Shown here piece by piece: positions 45,249 to 53,711 of a stretch of DNA of 64,000 nucleotides. The translations under genes and the position numbers were made by a program. Under the pieces are notes generated by a model. That model saw nothing but the letters and a program-made list of their open reading frames with translations, had not been told where the DNA came from and searched no databases. This stretch comes from Sulfolobales archaeon HS-7 (GTDB taxonomy: Archaea > Thermoproteota > Thermoprotei_A > Sulfolobales > Sulfolobaceae), in contig AP024596.1 in NCBI GenBank assembly GCA_019704295.1, positions 124,001 through 188,000 of the forward strand, written 5' to 3'. Position 1 is the stretch's first letter. Every line of letters starts with the position of its first letter.

Positions 45249-46044
45249 TCGATATCACCTTATCGTATATTTCGTCTAAGTCGGGTAGGCGAATTTCATA
45301 CTTGTAATTAAGATTTCTTATGAAACTCAGCAACTCCTCCTCTCTGACGTTATACTTCTCTCCTGTTTCCACATTAATCACTTGATAGTAATTCGCGAAC
45401 TTCTTACGTAGCTCTCCCGTCTTTCCAAAAAGCAGGATCTTCCTATTCAGGAAATATATCCTATCAGATAACTTCTCCGCCTCTTCAAGGTAATGCGTAG
45501 TAAGAATTATCCCGGTTCCCGCTCTCTTGAGATCGGAGATTATATTCCAGACCTCTCTTCTAGATTGAGGGTCTAGTCCCGTTGTAGGTTCGTCCAAGAT
45601 TAGGTATTTTGGGGAGGAGGTCAGGGCAGAAGCTATAAGTACTTTCCTTTTATTCCCTCCAGAAAGAGCGTCTACTTTCTTATTTTCTATGCTAAATCGT
45701 TCCATTAATTCCTCTGTCATCTCCTTAGCTTCCCGCCTACTAAGACCTTTAAGCATACCCATAATGTAGATATGCTCGAAACTAGTTAACCCATCCATGA
45801 CATCTACGTCTTGAGGAACCACTCCCAGAACATCCAAGGCGTTGTACGGGTCCATTTCGTCTATTTCTATTTCCCCTTTATCGCTTTTGAGTTCCCCATA
45901 TATCTGCCTCATAAGGGTGGTCTTACCTCCACCGTTAGGTCCTAGAAAAGATACTACTTCTCCCTTATTAACGGAGAAGGTTACGTCTTCGTTTACGACT
46001 TTTCCCTTAAATGATTTCCATATGTGGGTACCGCTTATCATCAC
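45235..46044 (-). CDS. ABC exporter ATPase, module B
   Basis: A 269-residue nucleotide-binding protein with Walker A GPNGGGKT (35-42), signature LSGGN (127-131), Walker B YLILDEP (147-153) and switch His184 in TTHYLEEAE. Start is GTG 46044 or ATG 46041. The TATA box lies near 46074, so the transcript begins only a few bases before the start. That TATA box is inside an inverted repeat (46062-46086) that matches one in front of the divergent regulator gene, which points to shared control. Confidence 0.9.
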   Translation of the reverse strand: MMISGTHIWKSFKGKVVNEDVTFSVNKGEVVSFLGPNGGGKTTLMRQIYGELKSDKGEIEIDEMDPYNALDVLGVVPQDVDVMDGLTSFEHIYIMGMLKGLSRREAKEMTEELMERFSIENKKVDALSGGNKRKVLIASALTSSPKYLILDEPTTGLDPQSRREVWNIISDLKRAGTGIILTTHYLEEAEKLSDRIYFLNRKILLFGKTGELRKKFANYYQVINVETGEKYNVREEELLSFIRNLNYKYEIRLPDLDEIYDKVISNEPN

Positions 46045-46061
46045 CTTAAATATAAAGGAAT

Positions 46062-46086
46062 TTTACAATTATATATAATTTGTAAA
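46062..46086. promoter_or_regulatory. Inverted-repeat operator over the TATA box of ABC module B
   Basis: TTTACAA, 11 bases (ttatatataat), then TTGTAAA. The spacer is the TATA box of the minus-strand exporter operon. The core TTTAC-N15-GTAAA recurs as TTTAC-N16-GTAAA at 46660-46685 in front of the HTH-toastrack gene. A repressor bound here would block TBP. Confidence 0.65.
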
Positions 46087-46658
46087 TAAGACTTTACTTG
46101 TGATAAAAAAGAGGGAGATCCTAGCATGAGTTTTTACTATAAGTCTAAACCTCTTAATATTATTTTTGTAAAGGATTCTTTACTCCCTTCTGTGTAGCAA
46201 TGAGCATTTAACGACACTACTAAAGTAACTATTTAGGTAACTTAGGTTAACGGCATTATGAAATATCGGTGTCGGCGTTTTTGCCCTTATAATCGCTCCG
46301 TGGAAAATAAGTAGGGATTCACAAAACTTAGGAAGGATCGGAGACCTTCTAGCATTAACAAACGGGTCATAAGCTCATGTAAGAGGAGAAGTGATTAACA
46401 CTATTGCCTCTTTCCTCAGTTTTAGGAAGTTCCATTATATTCCACATGAAGCATTAAGAATTTCCTTTTAGCTACACACTATAATCACTTTTAACGTAAT
46501 CCATATGAGGCTTAGGGAAGTCATGAATGATATCGTCAACAATATTTACTTAAGTTTTCCTGTCAACAAGAACTTTACGGAGACGCTAAGGTTAGCTCTC
46601 TTCATTACAAGACTCCTAGGGAGTTCTTCCTTTGAGTTGTTGAGTTTTGTAAATTCGG
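46087..46658. other. Gene-free stretch between divergent exporter and regulator
   Basis: About 570 bases lie between the two operators. A 57-codon open frame from ATG 46505 ends in the TATA region of the regulator gene and is probably chance or the tail of a decayed gene; upstream in-frame stops support decay. No RNA gene is evident. Confidence 0.45.
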
Positions 46659-46686
46659 CTTTACGTAATAATATATAATTGTAAAG
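46659..46686. promoter_or_regulatory. Inverted-repeat operator over the TATA box of the HTH-toastrack gene
   Basis: CTTTAC, 16 bases, then GTAAAG, with the TATA box atatataa (46671-46678) inside. The ATG at 46703 lies about 28 bases beyond the TATA centre, so the mRNA is leaderless. The likeness to 46062-46086 suggests autoregulation together with the exporter. Confidence 0.65.
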
Positions 46687-46702
46687 TCGCTTATTAGGTT
46701 AC

Positions 46703-47974
46703 ATGGACGAAGGCATATTTGAGGCAATTTCGCACAGGATTAGGCGCGAGATAATAAAAGCACTGGGAGAAAAGAAGGAAATGACTTTTTCCGAACTCAT
46801 GAACCAATTATCACTAGAAAGCTCTGCCTTAGCTTTTCATTTGAGAAAGCTCTCAAAACTGATTGAGAAAAGAGGAGACGTTTACTATCTAACGGACTTG
46901 GGGAGAAGAACTTACGGTGTAATTCTTAGCCTAGAAAAAGGTGTCGAGCCACCTAAACAGGAGAGTGAGGTAAAGTCTGAATTACCAAATGAGGGGGGAG
47001 GAATTGAGGATTTCACACCTCTGGTAATAAGTGATAGACTAACCGTAAATGTTACGAAGAACCTAATCGAGGAACTTTATAGAACAAAGAGAAAATTGAT
47101 TATATCCGATGTAATGACAGTAACTTTTGATGACGACATAGACCCAGAAAAACTGCGAGTCGTCCTGGACGGGATCACTGACGTCATGACGGTCAATTGT
47201 CCTGAAAACTTACGTTATATAATTGAACCTAGGACGAGAGACGTTCTGACGGTTGGAAAGTCCTCAGGAATTGTGCCAGACATAGGAAACGTAATCATTA
47301 AGGAACTTGGAAGGGCTCTTTCAGGGAGTTTCAGGGACTGGATAAGACCTTCAAGAGGATACTCATTTAACACACCAAAGATCGCTTACGATCAACCTTT
47401 AAACGAGTTTGATAAGCTCGAAGTGGAAGCAGAGGGAGGTTTCGTTGCTATAGAAAGGGGAGCTCCTAGAGTTAAGGCTACGTGTAAGGACGCCGACGAT
47501 TTCGATATAGATGTAACTGGTAATAAGCTTAAGGTAGATTCCGAGGGATGTACAGTTGTAATTACGGCAACTGAATTGGAAAACATAAGAGTTATATTAG
47601 AAGGAGGGGCAATTACTGTAAAGGATTTCTCTCCTGGGGTGTTTAGATCGGAAATATCAGGAGGAGCTCTTTCCTTCTACCTTCAGGACATGGTTAATTC
47701 CTCCGTAGACATCTCTGCTTACGGTGGCGTAGTTACAGGTTCTATAAAGTATAATGAATTTGACGGAAAAGGGGAATTAAATATAGATGTCGAAGGAGGT
47801 ATATCTAAAATAATGTTAGGAATACCTCAGTCCGTAGGATTTAATGCGGAAGTAAAGCAAGAGATAGGAGTCGTCACTTGCCCTATCCCAATTCGGAAGG
47901 GCGAAAGAGGAGAACTTAGGGTTAAGGCAAGAGCATATGGAGGAACTTTAGAGTTAGAAGAATTGAAAGGATGA
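46703..47974 (+). CDS. HTH regulator fused to a toastrack (DUF4097-like) domain
   Basis: A 423-residue protein. Residues 1-75 are an ArsR-type winged helix (ISHRIRREIIKALGEKKEMTFSELM...SSALAFHLRKLSKLIEKRG). After a Pro/Glu-rich linker (about 82-105) and a region of short beta repeats (ISDVMTVTFDD, ITDVMTVNCPE, TRDVLTVGKSS), residues about 230-423 show the repeating strands of a toastrack domain: GGFVAIERGAPRVKA, GGAITVKDFSPG, GGALSFYLQD, GGVVTGSIKYN, GGISKIMLG, GGTLELEEL. There is no membrane helix, so it is cytoplasmic. In bacteria such domains sit in envelope-stress systems beside ABC exporters. Here the operator pair suggests it represses itself and the divergent exporter. Confidence 0.8.
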   Translation: MDEGIFEAISHRIRREIIKALGEKKEMTFSELMNQLSLESSALAFHLRKLSKLIEKRGDVYYLTDLGRRTYGVILSLEKGVEPPKQESEVKSELPNEGGGIEDFTPLVISDRLTVNVTKNLIEELYRTKRKLIISDVMTVTFDDDIDPEKLRVVLDGITDVMTVNCPENLRYIIEPRTRDVLTVGKSSGIVPDIGNVIIKELGRALSGSFRDWIRPSRGYSFNTPKIAYDQPLNEFDKLEVEAEGGFVAIERGAPRVKATCKDADDFDIDVTGNKLKVDSEGCTVVITATELENIRVILEGGAITVKDFSPGVFRSEISGGALSFYLQDMVNSSVDISAYGGVVTGSIKYNEFDGKGELNIDVEGGISKIMLGIPQSVGFNAEVKQEIGVVTCPIPIRKGERGELRVKARAYGGTLELEELKG

Positions 47975-48240
47975 GGCCCCTCTTAATCCCCTCACTTTCT
48001 TGATAGAAAAAAATTGACGATGATAGGAAAGGTCAACTGTTAATAAGCACTAATAATATACACAATATTTAACGTATGTGGCACTTTCGTGAGCTTGAAT
48101 GGGTTCTGTTACATAATACTTTCCTGAATTTTTACAGACATTAATACTATCTTTAACTCGAATTCCTAAGTTAATATTATAAATCTTTATGTGATTGGAA
48201 TTTAACAAAAGTTTTATTTCTCCCTTGATTTATACCGATA

Positions 48241-49497
48241 TTGACATCAATATTTGTATTTAGGAGGGATTTGAGGTTAGACGATAACACTGGCTTAGTC
48301 AACGTAGATGATGAGATAATTCCCGTCTTTATACTTGATCCTAGGCAGACCGAAACCAATGAGTACAAAAGCGATAGGGCAATAGAGTTCATGCTTTTCT
48401 CGTTGATTGAATTAAGGGACAGTGTTAGGGACAGAGGCGGAGAGCTCTACGTGATTAAGGGTATTCCTGAGGAAGTTTTACCCAAACTTTCACAAAAGTT
48501 TGGGGCCGAGCTTATCATGAATAGGGACTACACTCCGTTCTCGAGAGCTAGAGATCAGAAAATAAAAGCGACGTTCTTTGATGACTATCTACTTATTGGC
48601 GACCCGGATAAATTTGAAGTGAAGAGGACGTTTTCCTCATTTTACAGAGACGCATTGAAAAGTCAACCACGCAGGCCGATACCATTCAAGGGGGATTTTA
48701 GGGAAGTAGAACTAGAGTCCGTAGAATTACGTTCGAACTCCCCTCTTGGAGGTAGGCAACAATGTATGGAGAAGTTAGATGGCTTGAAGGACATGACAGA
48801 GGTGGATTACGAAGGAATAAGGAACGATCCTATGAATCCTATAATGCTCTCACCGTATATAAAGTTCGGAACCTGTTCAATAAGGGAGGTGTATTACGCC
48901 TCAACACATATTCCCAGCTTAGTTAGACAACTCTACTGGAGGGACTACTACACCTTGATTGCGTATAGGTTTCCTAAGGTATTTGGCAACCCGTTTGATG
49001 AGAGGTACAGGAATATCAGATGGGACAACAATAATGAGTTAATTGAAAAGTGGAAAGAGGGCAAAACGGGCTTTCCGATTGTTGATGCGGGCATGAGGCA
49101 ACTTAATAAGGAGGGCTTTATTCATAACAGGATTAGGTTGGTAGCGAGTTCTTTCCTAGTTAAAGTGTTACATGTAGATTGGAGAATAGGAGAGAAGTAC
49201 TTCGCCACCAAATTGATTGATTACGATCCATCAGTAAATAACGGAAATTGGCAATGGGTTGCATCAATGGGACTCGACCCTGTTCCGTACGTAAGGGTTT
49301 TTAATCCTTGGATTCAGCAGAAGAAATTAGATCCGAATTGTAACTACGTGAAGGAGTATATTCCAGAAATTAATGATGTAGATTGTAAAAAAATACACGA
49401 AGCTTATAAATACGATTTGACACCTTATCCTTCTCCCGTTGTTAATTATCGCGATGAAATAGAAAGGACTAAAAGGGAGTATATGTCACTGACCTGA
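48241..49497 (+). CDS. phr: Deoxyribodipyrimidine (CPD) photolyase
   Basis: A 418-residue class I photolyase that repairs UV-induced cyclobutane dimers using light. The N-terminal Rossmann part begins FVFRRDLRLDDN. The FAD-binding half contains RQLYWRDYYTLIAYRFP near 227-243, GFPIVDAGMRQLNKEGFIHNRIRLVASSFL near 280-309 and DYDPSVNNGNWQWVASMGLDP near 325-345, with the electron-transfer Trp residues in place. The start is TTG 48241; a TATA-like gttttatt about 27 bases upstream gives a leaderless transcript. It is monocistronic. Confidence 0.94.
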   Translation: MTSIFVFRRDLRLDDNTGLVNVDDEIIPVFILDPRQTETNEYKSDRAIEFMLFSLIELRDSVRDRGGELYVIKGIPEEVLPKLSQKFGAELIMNRDYTPFSRARDQKIKATFFDDYLLIGDPDKFEVKRTFSSFYRDALKSQPRRPIPFKGDFREVELESVELRSNSPLGGRQQCMEKLDGLKDMTEVDYEGIRNDPMNPIMLSPYIKFGTCSIREVYYASTHIPSLVRQLYWRDYYTLIAYRFPKVFGNPFDERYRNIRWDNNNELIEKWKEGKTGFPIVDAGMRQLNKEGFIHNRIRLVASSFLVKVLHVDWRIGEKYFATKLIDYDPSVNNGNWQWVASMGLDPVPYVRVFNPWIQQKKLDPNCNYVKEYIPEINDVDCKKIHEAYKYDLTPYPSPVVNYRDEIERTKREYMSLT

Positions 49498-49565
49498 TAA
49501 GCAAGTTTCAAGATTAGAGCCCTTTTCAGTAAAACGTTTAATATGGGTTAGAGTAAGGAAATCAC

Positions 49566-49976
49566 ATGCCTCAGTACTTTATTTACAGGGATTATGTAAG
49601 AATATACGATACGGACGCGCAGGGAATAGTCCACTATGCCGGTTATTATAGGTTTTTTACTAATGCAATGGAGAGATTTATGGAACAGGAAATAAGGATT
49701 GCCTATCCTCTCGTAAATGAAAACCTGTGGTTTGTCATAGTTGAGTCTCATGCTGAGTATAAAAAACCGGCTAAGATCGGTGACGAGCTCAGCGTGTATC
49801 TCTCATACGAAGTCGTATCAGAAAAGGCCATAAAGTTCAAGTTCCTTTTAAGAAGGGATGAGGATGAAATAGCACAAGGGCATCTCGTTCAGGTGGCAAT
49901 AAACCCGAAGGAATGGAAATCCATTCCGATACCTCCAGAAGTGTTAAGTAGGTTTAAGGGATTCCTTCAATTCTAA
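49566..49976 (+). CDS. Acyl-CoA thioesterase (4-hydroxybenzoyl-CoA thioesterase/YbgC type)
   Basis: A 136-residue single hotdog-fold protein. The signature YDTDAQGIVHYAGYYRFF (14-31) contains the catalytic Asp17 and the helix that binds CoA. It hydrolyses acyl-CoA in the cytoplasm; the chain length is unknown. A TATA-like tttaata about 27 bases upstream of ATG 49566 indicates a leaderless transcript. It is followed after 49 bases by the CRS1-YhbY gene. Confidence 0.87.
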   Translation: MPQYFIYRDYVRIYDTDAQGIVHYAGYYRFFTNAMERFMEQEIRIAYPLVNENLWFVIVESHAEYKKPAKIGDELSVYLSYEVVSEKAIKFKFLLRRDEDEIAQGHLVQVAINPKEWKSIPIPPEVLSRFKGFLQF

Positions 49977-50025
49977 GTTTTTAACTGGCAAACTTTATAT
50001 TATTTACATGAAGGAATTCGATACA

Positions 50026-50235
50026 ATGAGAATTGGGAAGAAAGGACTTACGACAGAGGTTTTAAACGAAATAAAGAGAAGGCTTAGGGAACATACAACA
50101 GTGAAAATTAAGTTTCCTAAGGACACTGATAGGAGAAAATACGCTAGTGAACTCGCGTCTCTAACGAATTCCGAATTGGTTGATCTTAGGGGATATGTTG
50201 CCACTTTGAGGAGGAAACGAAATGAAGCTCTCTAA
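50026..50235 (+). CDS. CRS1-YhbY domain RNA-binding protein
   Basis: A protein of 69 residues from ATG 50026, or 75 from ATG 50008. It is a KH-like CRS1-YhbY domain: MRIGKKGLTTEVLNEIKRRL at the start, VKIKFPKD in the middle and LRGYVATLRRKR at the end. Such proteins bind rRNA and pre-ribosomes. The second ATG is preferred because the TATA box (ctttatatta, about 49997) would start the mRNA near 50023, and archaeal members begin MR(V/I)GKxGLT. It overlaps the next gene by 14 bases. Confidence 0.85.
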   Translation: MRIGKKGLTTEVLNEIKRRLREHTTVKIKFPKDTDRRKYASELASLTNSELVDLRGYVATLRRKRNEAL

Positions 50236-50743
50236 ATGGGGGTTCTTATCGGGAGTCTTCCTCTGGTGGTTTCCGCTCATCGGCCCTGCTATTTCAGGAT
50301 TAATAATTGCTTGGACAACGAGAAGAAATCCAGAATCTGTAGGTAATGCACTGATAACCTCAGTTGTTATGTCAACTATTACCTCCTTACTAGCAATCTA
50401 TGTGATAAAGATTCCTCTACTTGGTAATCTTCTATCCACGTTTGTAATCATAATGAACGTTTTGGGATCTGCACTTTGTATGGGATTGGCGTATTATGTT
50501 GTAAGAAGGACTATGATTACTTACGCAACCCCCGAGGGGGCTCACATAGAATTCCATACAGATTCGCTAGATGAAGCTAGGGAGAGAATATCCTCAATGT
50601 TTGGTAACACCTGCTCAGAACCCAAATACGAACTCCATGAGGACAAAGTTAACGGTACGATGGAATGCCTAGGCAAGGAAATTAAGTACGAAATAACGAA
50701 AGAGCTTGACGGTTATAGGGTAGTTGTGAACATAGAGACGTGA
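50222..50743 (+). CDS. Hypothetical membrane protein
   Basis: A 173-residue protein with three hydrophobic helices in the first 100 residues (about 8-30, 40-65, 70-97) and a soluble C-terminal domain of about 70 residues that is acidic and contains two Cys (Cys137, Cys156). The start lies inside the CRS1-YhbY gene, so it is co-translated with it. No family is recognised. The repeated association with a ribosome-binding protein might mean a membrane or translation role, but this is speculation. Confidence 0.6.
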   Translation: MKLSKWGFLSGVFLWWFPLIGPAISGLIIAWTTRRNPESVGNALITSVVMSTITSLLAIYVIKIPLLGNLLSTFVIIMNVLGSALCMGLAYYVVRRTMITYATPEGAHIEFHTDSLDEARERISSMFGNTCSEPKYELHEDKVNGTMECLGKEIKYEITKELDGYRVVVNIET

Positions 50744-50978
50744 ATACCGTTATTGGCTTCATTTTTCATGTAGATTACCTGCTTTACCAATTCGCGTGAA
50801 TCACGTCTCCGTTAGATACCCGTAAGGTATAGCATTCAGAGAGCCCGTGTAACTCCTACGTATATTGTCCAAAAAGCCTGGCTTTTCTACTAACTAGTAC
50901 TTCTCCGCGTTTCAGGAAATTTTGAGGTATTTGCGGTTAAGTAGTAATTATGAAATTCTCCTGTTTAGGGGAGATAAC

Positions 50979-51524
50979 TCACCTTACAATTACGTAAACT
51001 AAGTAAGCTATTGCACCTATTGAAATTAGTATATCGAATGCCTTAGTTATTCTTAACGGAATGTTGGGTAGGACCTTTCCGACTAATAACAGGGTCAATG
51101 AAGATACTACAGTGAACAATAGTAGAAGTCCTACACCGTTAAGAAGACCTAGATCCGAAGCCAGTATTGCAACCAGAACTTTACTTGGAGTTAAGGCTAA
51201 ACCGCCTTGAACTATTCCTGTTTTAAACCCAAACTCTATTTCCTTATTAGCTAATAGGGAATAAAGAAATACAATGCTTATTCCAATTCCAAAGATATCC
51301 CCTGCAATATCTAAAAACGGCAGATATCCTAAGATGAGAACTATAGGTATGCCAATAATGAGGAAGCCTAAGCCGTGAGATAATGCAAATTTCCACACTG
51401 TATTGAAGTTCTTAGCACTCCTTAACGTTACGATGTGATCTGGTTCAACAGCATGCATAACTCCAAATCCCGTAACTAAAAGTACCACTGAATAAGCAAT
51501 TGTGACGAATACTTCAAGCTGCAT
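50979..51524 (-). CDS. NicO/NiCoT-like divalent metal permease
   Basis: A 181-residue protein with six predicted helices. The first helix ends in HAVEPDH (His24 to His30), an exact match to the HX4DH metal-selectivity motif of nickel/cobalt transporters. A second family feature, ALSHGLGFLIIG near 48-59, follows. It is short for a NiCoT and closer to NicO/UreH-like permeases. It should move Ni2+ or Co2+ across the membrane. It stands alone, with no cobalamin riboswitch or NikR box visible upstream. Confidence 0.78.
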   Translation of the reverse strand: MQLEVFVTIAYSVVLLVTGFGVMHAVEPDHIVTLRSAKNFNTVWKFALSHGLGFLIIGIPIVLILGYLPFLDIAGDIFGIGISIVFLYSLLANKEIEFGFKTGIVQGGLALTPSKVLVAILASDLGLLNGVGLLLLFTVVSSLTLLLVGKVLPNIPLRITKAFDILISIGAIAYLVYVIVR

Positions 51525-51711
51525 AAATTACGTTTGTTTAATGTTTAAAATGTTTGACTAACACCTTCCTAGGTTTTCAGGCTAACGTTAAAAACTATTA
51601 GAGCGAGCTTCAGATAATGAGCCTTCGCGTTTGCTAAAGTAAAATTTTTCAAAAATTCAGGACGTGTTTGCACTTTTCAATCATATTTTAAATCAGATTA
51701 ATTAACCATTA

Positions 51712-52854
51712 GTGAAATTGTTATCTGTGATTCCTACTGTAGTTACCATTGCTGGGTCTGACTCGGGCGGAGGGGCTGGACTTCAGGCGGATCTAAAGAC
51801 GTTCACATCCCTTGGAGTATTCGGAACTACGGTTATAACTAGCGTAACAGCCCAGAACACCCAGGGTGTTATAGCTACTTTCGATTTACCTCCAGAGATG
51901 ATCAGAAAGCAGTTTAATGCCATAATGGCCGACATTTCTCCAAAGTATGGTAAAACCGGTATGTTAAGTTCACAGGAAATAATTGTCGAGGTCATAAATG
52001 CCGTAAAGGAGTACGATGTAAAACTCGTCGTCGATCCCGTCATGATCTCTAAGACTGGATACCCCCTCATGTCGAAGAGTTCAACCGAGTCCATTATACG
52101 ACTTGTGAAATCCGGAATACTGGTAACTCCCAATATTTACGAGGCGGAGAGGCTTTCAGGGGAAAAGATCTCTTCAGCTGAACAATTAAGGATCGTTGTC
52201 AAGAAGCTATATGATCTTCTTGGAAACGTAGTTGTAAAGGGAGGAAGGAGATTTAAGGGTTTAGATATTGCGATAATTGAAGGGGATGAACTTAACCTGA
52301 CAGGAGATTTCGTGGACACAAAGGACCTCCACGGTAGTGGGGACGTATTTTCCGCGGCGATAACTGCCTTTCTCAGCAAAGGTATGTCATTAAGAAGGGC
52401 TATAGAGGAGGCGAAGACTTTCACTGTTAGTTCGATAAAGAACACCTCGCCTGTCGGAAAGGGGATAAACCCTGTAGATCCCTCTAAGGATTTGCTTAGA
52501 TTAGCTAATAGAGAAAGGGCCAGAGAGGAGCTAGAAGAAGTGGTGTATTGGCTGGAGAGGAAGATGAATCTGTCGGAGATTATACATTCCGAGGGCAAGA
52601 TGAACGTGGGCATAAGGACGGAAGATGGAGACGTTTTTTCTCTTGCGGGAGGAATAATAAAGTACATGGATTGGACGAAGGTCGACGGACCTATCGTAAT
52701 GGATGTAAATAACGAGGTAACTAAGTTCCTTAAGAAGGGGAAATCCAAGTACGCAATCTCGATCTCCCTTTCCAATAGGGAACCTGGGAGAACTATAACT
52801 TTCCTTGAGGCAAATTCGGTCGACGAACTCCTGGATAAGGTGAGGTCTAAGTGA
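51712..52854 (+). CDS. thiD: HMP/HMP-P kinase ThiD with short ThiN-like C-terminal domain
   Basis: A 380-residue thiamine biosynthesis protein. Residues 1-260 are a ribokinase-fold ThiD: TIAGSDSGGGAGLQADLKTF (12-31), VVDPVM near 105-110, VVKGG near 175-179 and HGSGDVFSAAITAF near 206-219. Residues about 265-380 occupy the place of the ThiN thiamine-phosphate synthase domain of archaeal ThiDN proteins, but at about 115 residues they are shorter than usual and the NIRY-type C-terminal motif is not seen. The start is GTG 51712. The stop overlaps the next start by four bases (GTGA). Confidence 0.85.
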   Translation: MKLLSVIPTVVTIAGSDSGGGAGLQADLKTFTSLGVFGTTVITSVTAQNTQGVIATFDLPPEMIRKQFNAIMADISPKYGKTGMLSSQEIIVEVINAVKEYDVKLVVDPVMISKTGYPLMSKSSTESIIRLVKSGILVTPNIYEAERLSGEKISSAEQLRIVVKKLYDLLGNVVVKGGRRFKGLDIAIIEGDELNLTGDFVDTKDLHGSGDVFSAAITAFLSKGMSLRRAIEEAKTFTVSSIKNTSPVGKGINPVDPSKDLLRLANRERAREELEEVVYWLERKMNLSEIIHSEGKMNVGIRTEDGDVFSLAGGIIKYMDWTKVDGPIVMDVNNEVTKFLKKGKSKYAISISLSNREPGRTITFLEANSVDELLDKVRSK

Positions 52855-53711
52855 TTACGGTTGTAGGGAGCTACAACGTCGACTTGATAATAAGGGTTGA
52901 GAAGTTCCCTCAAGCAAGTGAAACAGTGTTTACGGAAGGGGTTAAGGTTTACCATGGAGGGAAAGGTTCGAATCAAGCCGTATCTGCCTCCAGATTGAAT
53001 GGGAGGGTAACGTTGATCGCAGCAGTGGGCAACGATAACTATGGTGAAGAAGCGATTAAGTTCTGGCAGGAGGAGAAAGTCGATACTTCCTATGTTAAGG
53101 TGAAAAGGGGAAGAACTGGGATGGCATATATCTTAGTTAACCGTAAGGGTGAGAACATGATCGTGGTTGATAGGGGGGCTAATTCTATGTTGACCTCGTC
53201 GGATTTAGACGGTACTTTAGGGAAGGTGACTTTGATTCAACTCGAGGTGAATATGGACGTTGTGAAGACAGCTCTTACTAAATCTCATGGAGTCAAGATA
53301 CTTAATCCCGCGCCGGTCGTTAGTGAGGTTAGAAGTCTCCTGGAAATGGTTGATGTTCTAACTCCTAATGAAATAGAGTTTATGGAACTTACAGGAACTA
53401 ACGACCTTTCCTACGGGACGTTAGTTTTGCTAAAACGCGTTAACAAAGCGGTTATAGTTACATTAGGAGAAAAAGGAGCCTTCTTAGCAACTAGAAATAG
53501 GGCTTTCAGGATACCATCTCCTAAAGTAAAGCCGGTAGATACTACGGGAGCAGGAGATGTCTTCAACGCAGCTTTAGCCGTTGCTCTACATGAGGAAATG
53601 GATTTAGAAGATGCGGTAAGTTTTGCGAACAAGGTCGCATCTGTATCAGTTATGACGGAGGGGGCCTTAGGTCCTACGATTGAGGAGGTGAGGAAACATT
53701 TTGAGGTATAA
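52851..53711 (+). CDS. PfkB-family sugar/nucleoside kinase (ribokinase-like)
   Basis: A 286-residue PfkB kinase. The first signature is YHGGKGSNQAVSASRL (34-49), as in ribokinase, and the second is VDTTGAGDVFNAALAVAL near 228-245 with the catalytic Asp in GAGD. NPAPVV and TPNEIEF near 146-172 are the usual linking landmarks. Ribose, or a nucleoside released by salvage, is the likely substrate. It is translationally coupled to the thiD fusion gene. Its stop codon abuts that of the convergent MFS gene with no gap. Confidence 0.87.
   Translation: MITVVGSYNVDLIIRVEKFPQASETVFTEGVKVYHGGKGSNQAVSASRLNGRVTLIAAVGNDNYGEEAIKFWQEEKVDTSYVKVKRGRTGMAYILVNRKGENMIVVDRGANSMLTSSDLDGTLGKVTLIQLEVNMDVVKTALTKSHGVKILNPAPVVSEVRSLLEMVDVLTPNEIEFMELTGTNDLSYGTLVLLKRVNKAVIVTLGEKGAFLATRNRAFRIPSPKVKPVDTTGAGDVFNAALAVALHEEMDLEDAVSFANKVASVSVMTEGALGPTIEEVRKHFEV

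Noticed and set aside
46505..46678. 57-codon frame ahead of the HTH-toastrack gene
   Set aside because: Its stop lies in the regulator's TATA box and upstream sequence in the same direction is full of stops; probably chance or decay.
52137..52976. 279-codon minus-strand frame opposite thiD and the kinase gene
   Set aside because: The plus strand carries clear ThiD and PfkB motifs; the antisense frame has no family features.
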